Source: Boesenbergia rotunda (taxonomy: Eukaryota > Streptophyta > Magnoliopsida > Zingiberales > Zingiberaceae). Taken from it: a stretch of 64,000 nt of DNA. The notes under the pieces are model-generated. The model was given only the letters and a program-made list of their open reading frames with translations. It was not told the origin of the DNA and did no database searches. Positions 44,480 through 55,586 of this stretch are shown here, one piece after another. Within the stretch, counting starts at the first letter, position 1. Each line of letters starts with the position of its first letter. The position numbers and the translations under genes were made by a program. Location of the stretch: assembly GCA_024364735.1 (NCBI GenBank), contig JAGFNQ010005394.1:133336-197335 (forward strand), in the 5' to 3' direction.

Positions 44480-44825
44480 GCAGGGCGCCCCGGATGTGTC
44501 GGGCGCCCCAGAGTCAACCCAAAGTCAGCAGAGAGGTAAACGCCCCGACAGCAGCGTGTGTCGGACGCCCCGCGTGTGTCGGGCGCCCCGCATGTCGGGC
44601 GCCCCGCATGTCTCGGGCGCCCACTGTGCCACGCCACTGAAGGCGGCTGCAGCTCACCCTCGCGAAGCCTCGGTGATAAAGTTTGACCGGTCAATCGGGC
44701 GCCCCGTGCGCGTCGGGCGCCCCAGTCAAATACAATCCCGAAGATAACGAGATCAGCTTTGACTAAGAGCATCGCCGGATCTGCAGCCACGTGGGGGGCG
44801 CCCCGAGCATGTCGGGCGCCCCCTG
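44480..44825 (+). repeat. GGGCGCCC palindrome array upstream of the E3 TATA box
   Basis: Nine or so copies of (T)CGGGCGCCCC, irregularly spaced 12-60 bases apart, end four bases before the TATA region. Copy in the 3' LTR: 50449-50794. Confidence 0.88.
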
Positions 44826-44828
44826 CCC

Positions 44829-44837
44829 TATATAAAG
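44829..44837 (+). promoter_or_regulatory. E3 LTR TATA box
   Basis: TATATAAAG with a GC-rich U3 before it and about 400 bases of R/U5 after it. The same sequence is at 50798-50806. Confidence 0.75.
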
Positions 44838-45242
44838 AGGGCCTCGACCCTCTTCAAAGATCATCAATTGCTTCGACGCTTCTGCGCTCTTCTGCTTCCG
44901 CGACACGCTTCAGAAATCTTCCAACTCAAGCTGACGACGTCCTGCTGCTCCGAAACTTTGATCTACACCGGACGTCGGTAACGAAGAGCTCTGTATTTAA
45001 AGTTTACTATTCTGCCTTATTGTAAAACCTATTTGTAAACTTTGCGAACTTATAGAATTGCCCGCAGAAAACGGTCAACGACCGTGGGCCTTGGAGTAGG
45101 AGTCGACCTAGGCTCCGAACCAAGTAAGACGATCGTGTTAGCGTTGTTTTACTCTATTTTATTCCGCTGTGCACTTGCTCTTTTAAATCCGAACGATTTG
45201 CGACATTCACCCCCCCTCTCTCGCAATTCTCGATCCAACAAG

Positions 45243-45254
45243 TGGTATCAGAGC
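45243..45254 (+). other. E3 primer-binding site (tRNA-iMet)
   Basis: TGGTATCAGAGC, two bases after the 5' LTR. A 500-base AT-rich leader follows up to the gag ATG. Confidence 0.93.
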
Positions 45255-45767
45255 GGGGTAGTTCAAACTTGGTGCAACCACCAATTTGAAAGTTTTTTCG
45301 GATTTACGAATTTTTTTAATTTCTTTTTGTTAATCAACGCAACTCAATCTCGTTCGCTTTTTATTTTATATAAATAATATCTGTAGGTGGATTTAAAAAA
45401 TCCTTACGCCTTTTTCAATTTTGAATTTTTATATTTTCACCATAAGTCTGAATTGATAAAACAAACAATTTTTGAAATTTTGTCATAAATTTTTTTTATT
45501 ATTATTTTAATATTTTTCTCGAAATTCGTGCTACTTTAGTTTGAGAAAAAAATTTTTCTAAACATTAAATTCCTATTTTTTTATCATTAACCAGAATTGA
45601 CAAAATCAACATTTTCAGAAATTTATCATAAATTCTCTTTATTATTTTATTATTATTTCGCCTCGAAATTCATGCAATTTTGTTTGGTTATTTTTTTTCC
45701 GCACTACTAATCCAAGACCAAGTCTTGGTACATTCTGTTAATTCTTTTCTATACGAGGTTAAACTAA

Positions 45768-46883
45768 ATGGCCAACCAAGAGTGGAACAGTGTCCGTCCA
45801 CCGCTATTCTCCGGCGAGAACTTCAATCATTGGAGAAGTCAAATGGAGTTCCATCTGAAGGCCCATATGGACATATGGATGATCGTTCAAACAGGGTTCT
45901 ACCTCCCTACAGAAGAGGGACTATCATTTACGTGGGACCAACTGGATGAATCAACCCTGAGGAAGATCGAGACGGATGCAAGGGCAACTTCAATCCTACA
46001 ATGTGGCCTAACCAAGGAGCAACTCGAGCTAATAGGTCCATGCAGTTGTGCTAGAGAAATATGGGAAAAATTGGTTAACCTTCATCAAGAAATCTCAGAT
46101 GAAGAAGAAGTAAATTATCTTGCCCTTTCAGTCCAAGCACAATCAGCCGAGTCAGAGTCTGAACCCGAATCCAAAATCGAACCGATTTCGAATTAGACGA
46201 CGAATTGACTGAGACGGTAACCGATTTCGAATTCTTTTCAAATTTAGAATTAAATAATCAAACAGATACTATAATGGTCGAGGAAGGTGTAAATTTTATT
46301 GCAGGGAAAACTCCTAAAGAACCACCACAGAAGGAACTTCAACCAGTACCCGAGTCCGACTCAGACACAGAATCAGAAGATGAGCCTAGATCCGAGGCGG
46401 CAATGATCAAGGGGGAGATTCCCAATAAAGAACCAAAAGGTAAAAGTGTAAATTCAAATTTTAATCATGTAATTTGTTACACATGCAGGGAGAGAGGGCA
46501 CTACCAAAATCAGTGCCCTACTCGTAAGACTCGGTCTACACCATCGGCGACAAAGGAATCAGTTCCAAAAGCACGAAAGCACAAAAGTCGCATTCAATGC
46601 TTCAAGTGCCAGGAGTTCGGGCATTGCAAAAGTGAATGCACAGATAAAAGAGCTACCAAGAATGCCGGACAAACAATCAACGAAGGTAAATTTACAGTAT
46701 TTGAAAATCCGTTATTTACCTTGAATAATGTGATTGATTCATGTAACTTAATTAAAACAAATTTCAAAAATTGAAACAAGAAAATGAAACCCTAAAACAT
46801 AAGGTCAATAAGTTAGAAAATTTAATTCATAATCTTGCTGATTTCGAAAATCCGGAGTATTACTCCAATTGTGACCTTACTTA
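45768..46883 (+). pseudogene. E3 gag (UBN2 capsid, two CCHC knuckles, coiled coil), two frameshifts
   Basis: ATG at 45768 opens MANQEWNSVRPPLFSGENFN, the usual start of Copia-type UBN2 gag (the capsid that packages RNA). It continues HWRSQMEFHLKAH, ATSILQCGLTKEQLELIG and REIWEKLVNLHQ, but the C-terminal capsid part is shortened. One shift near 46190 leads into the second frame (VTDFEFFSNLELNN). Intact knuckles follow: CYTCRERGHYQNQC (46480-46521) and CFKCQEFGHCKSEC (46600-46641). A second shift near 46770 leads to a coiled coil (LKQENETLKHKVNKLENLIH) that stops at 46883. The sites are only two in a young element, so one could be a real slippage site. I found no protease after it. Confidence 0.85.
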
Positions 46884-48164
46884 GACAATTGTTTGTTTTA
46901 ATTATGTGTTTTTTTTTGGAATTAGGATTGGGACTAAATCAGTTAATTGAAAATTGAACAACATAGTATTGGGTGGAGGTGAGATGATAGTACGTTAGGG
47001 AAGCCAATTTGGTGGAACTAGCCGAAGCTACCGATCCAAGACCCAAACTAGTTAGACCAGAAATTTTTCAAAGAATAATTTTGAAAATGAAATTTCATTA
47101 AAAGGCTTTGTCAAGGAAAGGGTGGATGATCCCATAAGGCTACGGCCAAAGAAGGCCTAGTGCCTCGCCAAGACCTGGAAGCCAATTTTTGAAATTCAAA
47201 TTCAAATTATTTTTTGTTAAATTCGAATCTAACACAAATTTTCAGTTAATTTTAGATTCAAATACCTCTTTTCAAAATAAATTTAAATTGGGTTTAAAAA
47301 ATTAATTTAACTTTTCAAAATTAATCATGGCCTTTTCAAAATAAATCTTTCTATTAAAATATGCATCTCACAAAACAGTTAAGGATATCCTGTTTTGCCA
47401 CTTAGAAATGGGTGAGATGCTTAGGACCTAAAAGTTGAGTCCAACCCAACCAACTAAATCGAATTCAAACTCAAATTAATTCAAACTCAAATTAATTCAA
47501 TTCAATCAAATTCAAATTAATTCAATTAAATAAAATTCAACTGAATTATTCTAAACTTAATTATCCTCAAATTCAAATTAATTATTCTCAAAATTCAATT
47601 TAATCATTTATTTTCAAAATTAAAATATTTGTCTCACACAACCCATAAGGTTAACATGTTTGACCACGTAGAACTGGGTGAGATATCTAGGACCTAAAAG
47701 CACAAATCAATATCCTTTCAAAAAAAAAAATATTTTCAAAAGTTATTCAAAATCATCTCTATTTTTTTTAATTCAGTCTGCTGTACCCTATATTTTCATT
47801 TCTAACATTTTTTTTAATATAAAATTTCATGTTAAAATCTCAATAGACTTGTTTTAAATATAATCTAGGGCTTGTTTTGTGTTAGTCATTGATTGATCAA
47901 ACTTGGTCAAAACAGTCAACCCTAGTCAACATAGTTAAACATAGATAACACTGAAGTCCCCTAGGACATTAGATTGAGTTAAATAGTAAGGGAGAATGGT
48001 TTATTCTTTTTAATTTTCTTTCAAAATATCTTTGAAAAATTATTATCATTTCAAAATGGTTTTCGAAAACTGTGTTATCATACCAAATTATGTTTTCAAA
48101 AATCTATCTCCTAAAAAATTATCATACTCAAAAGGCATGTTCAAAATTGTTCCTTTAATTTTGA
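46884..48164 (+). other. E3 interior, non-coding apart from a relic frame
   Basis: It is AT-rich with no gene. It carries the relic block at 46966-47190 and two copies of a CTCACACA/GGGTGAGATG box (about 47360-47425 and 47635-47695) ending in TAGGACCTAAAAG. Confidence 0.7.
46966..47190 (+). pseudogene. E3 relic reading frame conserved with E4
   Basis: NLVELAEATDPRPKLVRPEI, a frameshift, then FENEISLKGFVKERVDDPIR and LRPKKA before a stop. The counterpart is E4 16690-16985. The family is unknown to me. Confidence 0.6.
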
Positions 48165-48850
48165 CAAACCCTAAGACTAAGAGGAGGATTAACTTGTGGT
48201 CAACAAGCCTCCAGGACTGTGTCAGATTTAAGGGAAGTTCAAATTAAAAGAAGAAGTTTTATGCCTTCAATAATCACTATATTTTTCAAAATTATGCTTT
48301 ACAAAATCATTTTAAATGTTTTTCGAAAAAGAGGCTTATGTTTAAAAATTATCTTCAATTCAAATTGAATTTCCTAAAATTTTATTACCGTACTGATATT
48401 CAAAACTATTCTTTTGATTTTAATAAACCCTAAAGACACAGAGGAAGGTCCACTTCATGATCGATAAGGACTCCTAGGATGTGTCAAATTTAGGGGGAGT
48501 TTGAGTCAAGAGAAGAATTTCTGAAATGTGTTTATTAATTATTTTTTAATTTAAATCAAACCTTAAGACTCAGAGGAAGATCGCCTGTAGTCAACAAGCT
48601 TCCTAGGACTGGGTCAAGTTTAGGGGGAGATTAAATTAAAAGAATTATTGAATTATATGTTTTCATGCACTGCACGTTTAAAATCCTTTTGAAAACTTAA
48701 ATAATTTTTTTTAAAATACTATTATTTTTTTCAAAATTCTTTTGGAAATAGTATTTACTTGAGTTGGAGAATTTCCAGGACACTTAGGAAACTATCCTTG
48801 TAGTTAACAAGGTTTCCTAGGATTGTGTCAGACTGGAAAAGTAACCAAAG
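48165..48850 (+). repeat. E3 two-tier hairpin modules
   Basis: Four modules start near 48165, 48415, 48555 and 48775. The clearest pair GGAGG with CCTCC and CTTGT with ACAAG (48183-48212), or GGAAA with TTTCC and CCTTGT with ACAAGG (48787-48817), around the loop RGTYA. A CTAGGAYTGTGTCA box follows. Modules two and three then end in TTTAGGGGGAG. Confidence 0.82.
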
Positions 48851-49756
48851 CAAGTAAAATGTTATGCATTAAAAATAATACTTTTGTAAGTGCTTTCAAA
48901 GGATAATTTTCTCTAATATTATAAAAGCACTTATAGTTTTTAATGCATAATCTTCTTATATCTTAAAAAATGCCTTTCAAAGTGGAGTTTTGGTGCATGT
49001 TAAGCTTTTGCTATGCTTTCAAAAATTATGCTAAGTATTTTTATGGTTTCAAAACTCATAGGCTCTGATACACAAATTTTAAAATTTTTTAACATATATA
49101 ATTTTTTTTAAAAAAAAATTCCTTATTGATATATGTTCTAAGGAAAATTCTCTATGAGTGCAAAAGTTGAAACTTTTTAAAGAAAACTTATTTTCAAAAT
49201 GTTGGCTAAGTAAGTTACGGTTAAGTTTTTCTTGAAAACTATGTTACAAGTTTTTGCAAGCTTTTTCTAAAATATCGGTTAAGTTTTTCTTGAAAACTAT
49301 GTTACAAGTTTTTGCAAGCTTTTTCTAAAATATAAGTAGAAGAGTTATCACATTAAGGGGAGCCTCAAAACATCCATTACCTTGAAAATTATGAAATTCA
49401 TTACTTAAAGCTTCTTTTGAAAACTATGCTTTTGAACTCCTTTACTTAAATTTCTTTTGGTAAAACTCAAACCTCCCTATTAGATACCTTGTTCACCATG
49501 TTTATTTTTGATATATGTCAAAGGGGGAGGAAAGGTCAAAGTTAAGTATTATAACACAAGTACTCAGGGTTTTAGGGGGAGTAAAGGTTTTTTATGAGAG
49601 ATAAAGGTTACCTTGTGTTAGTAAATGTTATAAAGTTTTTACTTAACATTGAATTGTGTAAAATTGCTATACTTCATTTTTACATTATGTTCTTAACAGT
49701 TATAAAGTTTTTTACTTAACTTTGAATTGTGTTGCCATAATCAAAAAGGGGGAGAT
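48851..49756 (+). other. E3 3' interior and polypurine tract
   Basis: AT-rich and without a gene. A 67-base tandem duplication with CGGTTAAGTTTTTCTTG lies at 49208-49335. Extra G-rich tracts are AAGGGGGAGG (49519-49528) and TTAGGGGGAG (49572-49581). The polypurine tract CAAAAAGGGGGAGAT ends at 49756. Confidence 0.75.
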
Positions 49757-51209
49757 TGTTGGTGCAGGAAGCACCATATCGAACCTGGTTTTGATATTGG
49801 CAAAGGATTCAAAGTTAAGTTTATTTGTGATCTAACGTTGTTCACTGAGTGTGCAGAAAAAGCCCTAGCGAAGGACTGCTAGGCACTGGTAAAGGAATGC
49901 CAGGAAAGAAAGCCCTAGCGAAGGAATGCTAGGCACTGGCGAAGGACTGCCAGACAGGAAAAGCCCTAGCGAAGGAATGCTAGGCACTGGCGAAGGACTG
50001 CCAGAATGGACAAAGCCCTAGCAAAGGAATACTAGGCACTGGCGAAGGACTGCCAGAATGGAAAAGCCCTAGCGAAGGAATGCTAGGCACTGGCGAAGGA
50101 CTGCCAGAAGAAAAGACCTAGCAAAGGGCTGCTAGGCACCAAGCGAAGGGCAGCTTGGTACCTCAAGACCTGGCGAAGGACTGCTGGGCAAAAGTCCAAC
50201 TGGAGGGTCCGGTTGGCACCAGGTAAACTCTCCCGAGAGGAGTAGGTGAGGACGCGTTCCCCTCGAGGGAACATTAGGCGTCGGTTCGACCTAGGGCTCC
50301 ATTTTGGAGACCCAAAGTCAGAACCAAGACAGCTAAGGCTGTGAAAAATCAACTTAGTATTTGCTATTTTGGACTAACCCTGGATGCAGGACCGAAGGAC
50401 TGTGTTTCTGCAGCTCAGAGGGCCTCAAAGGAGTGAGGCCACAGCTGAGCAGGGCGCCCCGGATGTGTCGGGCACCCCAGAGTCAACCCAAAGTCAGCAG
50501 AGAGGTAAACGCCCCGACAGCAGCGTGTGTCGGGCGCCCCGCGTGTGTCGGGCGCCCCGCATGTCGGGCGCCCCGCATGTCTCGGGCGCCCACTGTGCCA
50601 CGCCACTGAAGGCGGCTGCAGCTCACCCTCGCGAAGCCTCGGTGATAAAGTTTGACCGGTCAATCGGGCGCCCCGTGCGCGTCGGGCGCCCCAGTCAAAT
50701 ACAATCCCGAAGATAACGAGATCAGCTTTGACTAAGAGCATCGCCGGATCTGCAGCCACGTGGGGGGCGCCCCGAGCATGTCGGGCGCCCCCTGCCCTAT
50801 ATAAAGAGGGCCTCGACCCTCTTCAAAGATCATCAATTGCTTCGACGCTTCTGCGCTCTTCTGCTTCCGCGACACGCTTCAGAAATCTTCCAACTCAAGC
50901 TGACGACGTCCTGCTGCTCCGAAACTTTGATCTACACCGGACGTCGGTAACGAAGAGCTCTGTATTTAAAGTTTACTATTCTGCCTTATTGTAAAACCTA
51001 TTTGTAAACTTTGCGAACTTATAGAATTGCCCGCAGAAAACGGTCAACGACCGTGGGCCTTGGAGTAGGAGTCGACCTAGGCTCCGAACCAAGTAAGACG
51101 ATCGTGTTAGCGTTGTTTTACTCTATTTTATTCCACTGTGCACTTGCTCTTTTAAATCCGAACGATTTGCGACATTCACCCCCCCTCTCTCGCAATTCTC
51201 GATCCAACA
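49757..51209 (+). repeat. E3 3' LTR (1453 bp)
   Basis: Same length as the 5' LTR. I find four substitutions, at about 50441, 50474, 50531 and 51134. Confidence 0.95.
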
Positions 51210-51214
51210 CTAGT

Positions 51215-52956
51215 AAGTGAAGCTGGGTGAAGGAAATCCCAGTGAGTGAAACCGGGTCCTAGCGAGTGAAGCTAGGTGAAGGAAATCCCGGTGAGTGATG
51301 CCGGGTCCTAGCAAGTGAAGCTAGGTGAAGGAAATCCTGGTGAGTGAAGCCGGGTCCTAGTGAGTGAAGTTAGGTGACGAAAATCCCGGTGAGTGAAGCC
51401 GGGTCCTAGTGAGTGAAGCTAGGTTGAACAAAGTCTCGGTGAGTGAAGCTGGGCACGAAGTGTTGGTCTAGGGGACTGAGCATACGTGGGAGAGTGGTTG
51501 GATCGGTCTGGAGTCCGATCAGGGAGTTGGCATGAACTCTCTTGATAATAGATCGGTCTGGTGACCGATCCAGGGTGTCTGATCGTTCTGGTGATCGATC
51601 AGAAAGACAACAGAAACATTCTGTGTGGTTTCTGATCATTTTGGTGAACGATCAGAGAGAGATCAGAAAGGGTCTGGAGGAAACCTGATCGGTCAAAGCT
51701 ACCGATCAGGGTCCTCCTGGACCTATCAGGATGGCTCCTGATCGGTCGAAAGGTGACTTGATCGGTCACTTTGACCGATCAGGGCATAACCTGATCGGTC
51801 AAGTGACCGATCATGTTAGGGAGCTGGTGGGAGCTAGCGAAAATCCTAATGAGCTGGTGGATCGGTCAGTGTGACTGATCAGAGCTTCACTAGATCGATC
51901 AGGCAGGAGCCTGACCGATCAGGCCCCTCACTGACTGGTCAGGTGACCGATCAGGGGTTTGAGCTATAAAGATCAGGCTGTGGCCTTGAGAGTTCAGTGA
52001 TGGGTTTAGGATCGGTCTGGTGACCGATCCCCAATCTCTGATCGGTTAGTGTGACCGATCAAATCCTTACTGGATCGATCAGAAGTGAGTCTGATCGGTC
52101 AGAAGGGTAACTGATTGGTCAGGTGATCGATCAGTGTCTGATAACTTTAATTTGAATCGTTGTTAGACTTCCTGATCACTTCTGATTTCTGCTGATACGC
52201 TCTGATTTGCTTCGCTAATCCATCTGATGAGTGTGCAGGTGATACAGAGATGATACAAACCAAGGAGAAGGGTCAATCACCACTTTCATCATGGCAGGTT
52301 TGTTTTCTATTTGCAGGTTTCAACGGCTTCTGGCGGAAGCTGGCGTGATTGACCGAGGCTCAGCTGAAGAAGTCTTCAGTGGACTGAGCGCTCTGTGGAG
52401 GTTAGTGGGTCAGCGATGATGAAGCGTTGGTTTAGTGGGTGCAGACGCACCTGGTGATGAGCAGAAGCTTAAGAAGAAGCTGGCGAAGTAGAGGAGTGGG
52501 GAGCAACAGACGGAAAACAAGCAAAGGGTTTGCTGTGGGTTTTACTGGGTTGTTGTGCTCTCTGTAGTGTTCTTGCTTGAGCGTTTTTTGCTACATCAAT
52601 TGAGTGAGCTTTCTCTCGAGTCTCCAGTGCTTCATCTGTATATTTCTAAGACGATTATGGAGAGGTTACTCCACCGAGAAGGAGAAACTATTAGCCGGAG
52701 TTCCCGGGCTTGATCTGCCGACGATCAAGGGATCACCCACCTCACGGGCACGCCAAGGAGTAGGGGTAAGTTATCCCCGAACCTTCTAAATCTTCCTTGT
52801 TAGTGTCTGGTTCATTTCTTTCTAGTTTTGTTTTCTGTTTATGTTGTTTTTGTCTGTTTTTCTTCCGTTGGTAACCTAACTGCAGAAACGAAAAGAAGCC
52901 AAGGTTTTTGTGTCTTGCTATTCACACCCCCCTCTCTAGCCATCCAAGATCCAACA
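51215..52956 (+). repeat. E2 3' LTR, second part
   Basis: It resumes in the hairpin array (51210-51445), followed by the GATCGGTC/GACCGATC array (51490-52140), the promoter region and the end CATCCAAGATCCAACA. The array copies are fewer than in the 5' LTR. Confidence 0.92.
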
Positions 52957-52961
52957 CATAT

Positions 52962-53939
52962 GACTTTCTTTATGTTTTCTTTTTAAATCATGAATGAAAT
53001 AGTTGCTTATGTTTTCATGCTACTTTATGCTATTCTTGTGTCATGACTTGAATATCATTTGCAATTTATGAAGTGCAATTAAATGATAAGAGATGATCGT
53101 GAATTAAAATCTTTGGTTATACTTTCATACTCATCATATGTGGTTTTAATTCATGGTATAATGGTAATTGTATGGAATTAGTTTTTGTTGATATCATAGA
53201 ATTTAAAGAAGGATGATGTGTATGTCTTTAGGGTTAAGAGATAAATAGGGGGAGGTTTGTATCATATTGCGAATACATAAGAAAAAGGGAAGAATTGAGG
53301 GCAATTCCATGTGTAAAATAGTATTGGATGGTTTGGACAAACACATGGAATCATGTAGAATTTTAAAAGGTGATACAAAATGCCAAGTTTTGAGAAAATT
53401 AGGGTTTGTACCAAAAGTCAAGCATATTTGATATTTTTCATGAAACTATATTTTTCTAGGATAGAGTATATCCTAACAAATGTGATTGAAAAATTTTATA
53501 TTTTTCTGAATTTTCTAGAGGTTTCTGAAATTTGGTTGGAATTTCAGAGTAGACAGTATCAGTCGACTGCCCTGGGGGCAAATTATGTCTAGGGCAAATT
53601 ATGTTTTGTTGATTTCTGAGGGGTTTTTTAGAAATCTGGTGAGTTCTTTTTGACACTAGGGTTAGGATTGCTTGGGCAATCTTTATGATGGTGTCAAAGG
53701 GGGAGAACTTGGGTGTTAAGTTAGGTTTAGCTTGACATCAAAAAATGTGTGATGTTAGGTTGAATTAAGTTGGGTAGAACATAACTTGGTGTTGGCTGTG
53801 AGAATTGAAAATTGGGAGAAAGCATAGGTTACGGGGGAGGTTGCCTCTTGTTTGTTATTCTTTGATTTTCAATTGCTAATGCTATTGTTGTTTTTGTTTA
53901 CCTAACTTAAACATATTGTCACACATCAAAAAGGGAGAT
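52962..53939 (+). other. E1 interior after E2, with polypurine tract
   Basis: No gene. CAGTCGACTG recurs at 53562-53571 beside CCCTGGGGGC. G-rich tracts are at 53247-53254 and 53699-53706. The polypurine tract AAAAAGGGAGAT ends at 53939, next to the LTR start. Confidence 0.75.
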
Positions 53940-54659
53940 TGTTGGGGCAATCGACCCGGGTATGATCTGGAGGATGATGGTTTTGATGTGTGTGGTCAAT
54001 ATGATTAAGTTAGGATTTGTTGTTGGACTATTATGTGTATGTGAGTGTACAGGTGTACAGGTACACATAGACTTGGTTGGATATCTTCAGGTGAAGGGTG
54101 GCATGGAGGAAAGCTGGAGGCTTGTGTGCACATCCGAGGGACCATGGGCAGAGACGATGAGTCGAGGGATGCGGACTTCAAGGCATGCGTGAAGGATGAC
54201 ATGGAGGCATGCTGGAGGCTTGTGTGCGCATCCGAGGGTCGGGAGCCGAAGACGAAGAGGGCGTGAAGGTGATAGATCGTGATTGCGGATTGAAGAGTCG
54301 ACCAGGTCGTGAGGGTCCGAGTGTGAGTGTTTGTACTCAGGGACTAAGCCGGGAGAGTTTGAGTGCGGAGAGAAATGTACTCGGGAAGGAAACCCTAGGC
54401 TTAGAAGGGGACCAGTCGACTGCTCCAGGACTAGTCGACTGACAATGGCTGGGGATTCGAACGTTGTCTGTAACGGTCAAATCTGAGTGGGACCAGTCGA
54501 CTGCCCCAGGGGCAGTTGACTTGTAGTGGCCATTTACTACTCGAGCTCTATTTAAAGGAGCTCGTTTAAGGCTACTGTTCCTTGGAGAAACTTGCTTGGT
54601 CAAAGCTTGTTAGTCACCTATTGTACTCAAGTAGTGTCCAAAGCTTGTGGAGAGGTTTT
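53940..54659 (+). repeat. E1 3' LTR, first part
   Basis: It starts TGTTGGGGCAATCG. It holds CAGTCGACTG/CCCC palindromes at 54412-54530 and a TATTTAAAG box at 54549-54557. It is cut by the solo LTR within GTTTC. Confidence 0.93.
54549..54557 (+). promoter_or_regulatory. E1 LTR TATA-like box
   Basis: TATTTAAAG directly after the palindromes. The 5' LTR has CATTTAAGG there. Confidence 0.5.
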
Positions 54660-55586
54660 TGTTGAGGCAATCAACTCAAGAATGATCGGGAAGATCATAG
54701 TTTTGATGTGTGTGTGCCAATAAGTTTAAGGTTAGGGTGTTGTGTTGTATTTGATATGTGTGATTGAGTTTGCAGGACTTGGAGAATCACACATGGAGAA
54801 GATATCCGAGGGAGGAGAGCCGAGGGAGGAGAGCTCCAAGGGCAAGCCGGGAAGTGGACTTCAAGGGCACACGTGAAGGGTGGCATGGAGGCAAGCCATG
54901 GAAGGCTTGTGTGCGCATCCGAGAGATGATAGCCAGAGGAAGAAGACTTCAAGGGGCGAACCAAGGGAGCATACCTGACGGCATACGTGAAGGAGAGTGT
55001 TTTGAGTGATTGTAAGTGAGTTTAGAGACTGGGCAGTCGACTGGCCACAGGGCAGTCGACTGCCAAAACTCACAGACGGTTTTCAGTCTTCTACCAGTCG
55101 ACTGCCCCAGGGGCAGTCAACTGGTGACCCACCAAAATTAGCCGTTGGCTAGCATTTATTGCTAGGCCAGTCGACTGCCCAGGGGTAGTAGACTGGTGCG
55201 GGTCTGGACAGCTTGCGAAGTTGTCCTGTTCTCTTATAAAAAGGGGACTTTTCCGCACGTGAACGGTACAGTTTTGTATTGTAACGAAGTGTTGTTCGTG
55301 CGACTAGTCTTCAGATCTTCCTCCCGCTCTTCATCGTATTCTGTAAAGAGGAAGAAGACACTTTTGTAAAGGTTTCTCCACCTTGAAGGAGTCTTTTCAT
55401 AGTGGAGGTGGAGTACTCGTGTGGATCCTTGGATTAGTCACCCGTTCGGGTGGATACCAAGTAAATCCTCGTGTTAGCGTTGTTCTTATTGCTTTTCATT
55501 ATATTTTTGTATTGCACTAACAATTTTATAGAGAATTCGACAAAGTGTTATTCACCCCCCCTCTAGCAAACGCAAGCGATTGTACA
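54660..55586 (+). mobile_element. Solo LTR related to E1 (927 bp), TSD GTTTC
   Basis: It begins TGTTGAGGCAATCAACTC and ends AAGCGATTGTACA. The flanks are GTTTT (54655-54659, one change) and GTTTC (55587-55591), and the E1 5' LTR shows the empty site. It shares with E1 the opening, the GCATGGAGGCAAGCC/TGTGTGCGCATCC units and CAGTCGACTG palindromes (55028-55195). A TATAAAAAG lies at 55235-55243. It is a sister family of E1. Confidence 0.9.

Larger units (their letters stand above)
43788..45240 (+). repeat. E3 5' LTR (1453 bp)
   Basis: 43893-44250 is the hairpin array. 44259-44344 is a multi-hairpin block shared with E4. 44480-44825 is an array of GGGCGCCC palindromes. TATATAAAG at 44829-44837 is the TATA box. 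R/U5 runs to 45240. ORFs of 80-114 codons in this LTR come from the repeat arrays and I do not treat them as genes. Confidence 0.95.
43788..51209 (+). mobile_element. E3: young gag-only LTR retrotransposon (7.4 kb), TSD CTAGT
   Basis: It begins TGTTGGTGCAGG and ends CTCGATCCAACA, with CTAGT at 43783-43787 and 51210-51214. Both LTRs are 1453 bases and differ by four substitutions that I can find. It holds a primer site (45243), a gag with two intact CCHC knuckles, 2.9 kb of non-coding interior and a polypurine tract. No protease, RT, RNase H or integrase remains. The close LTRs show it moved recently using enzymes from another element. Confidence 0.95.
38726..52956 (+). mobile_element. E2: pol-less LTR retrotransposon nested in E1, TSD CATAT
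   Basis: It begins TGTTGATGTAGTCTGACC and ends CATCCAAGATCCAACA, with CATAT at 38721-38725 and 52957-52961. 5' LTR 38726-40946, primer site 40949, gag 41004-42300, a trace of protease near 42340, polypurine tract 43322-43333, 3' LTR 43334-43787 plus 51215-52956. E3 is inserted in the 3' LTR. There is no RT, RNase H or integrase. Confidence 0.92.

Noticed and set aside
44114..45025. ORFs of 82-114 codons in the E3 LTRs, also at 50083-50994
   Set aside because: They come from the GGGCGCCC and hairpin repeats and overlap in several frames. Their identity between copies reflects LTR identity.
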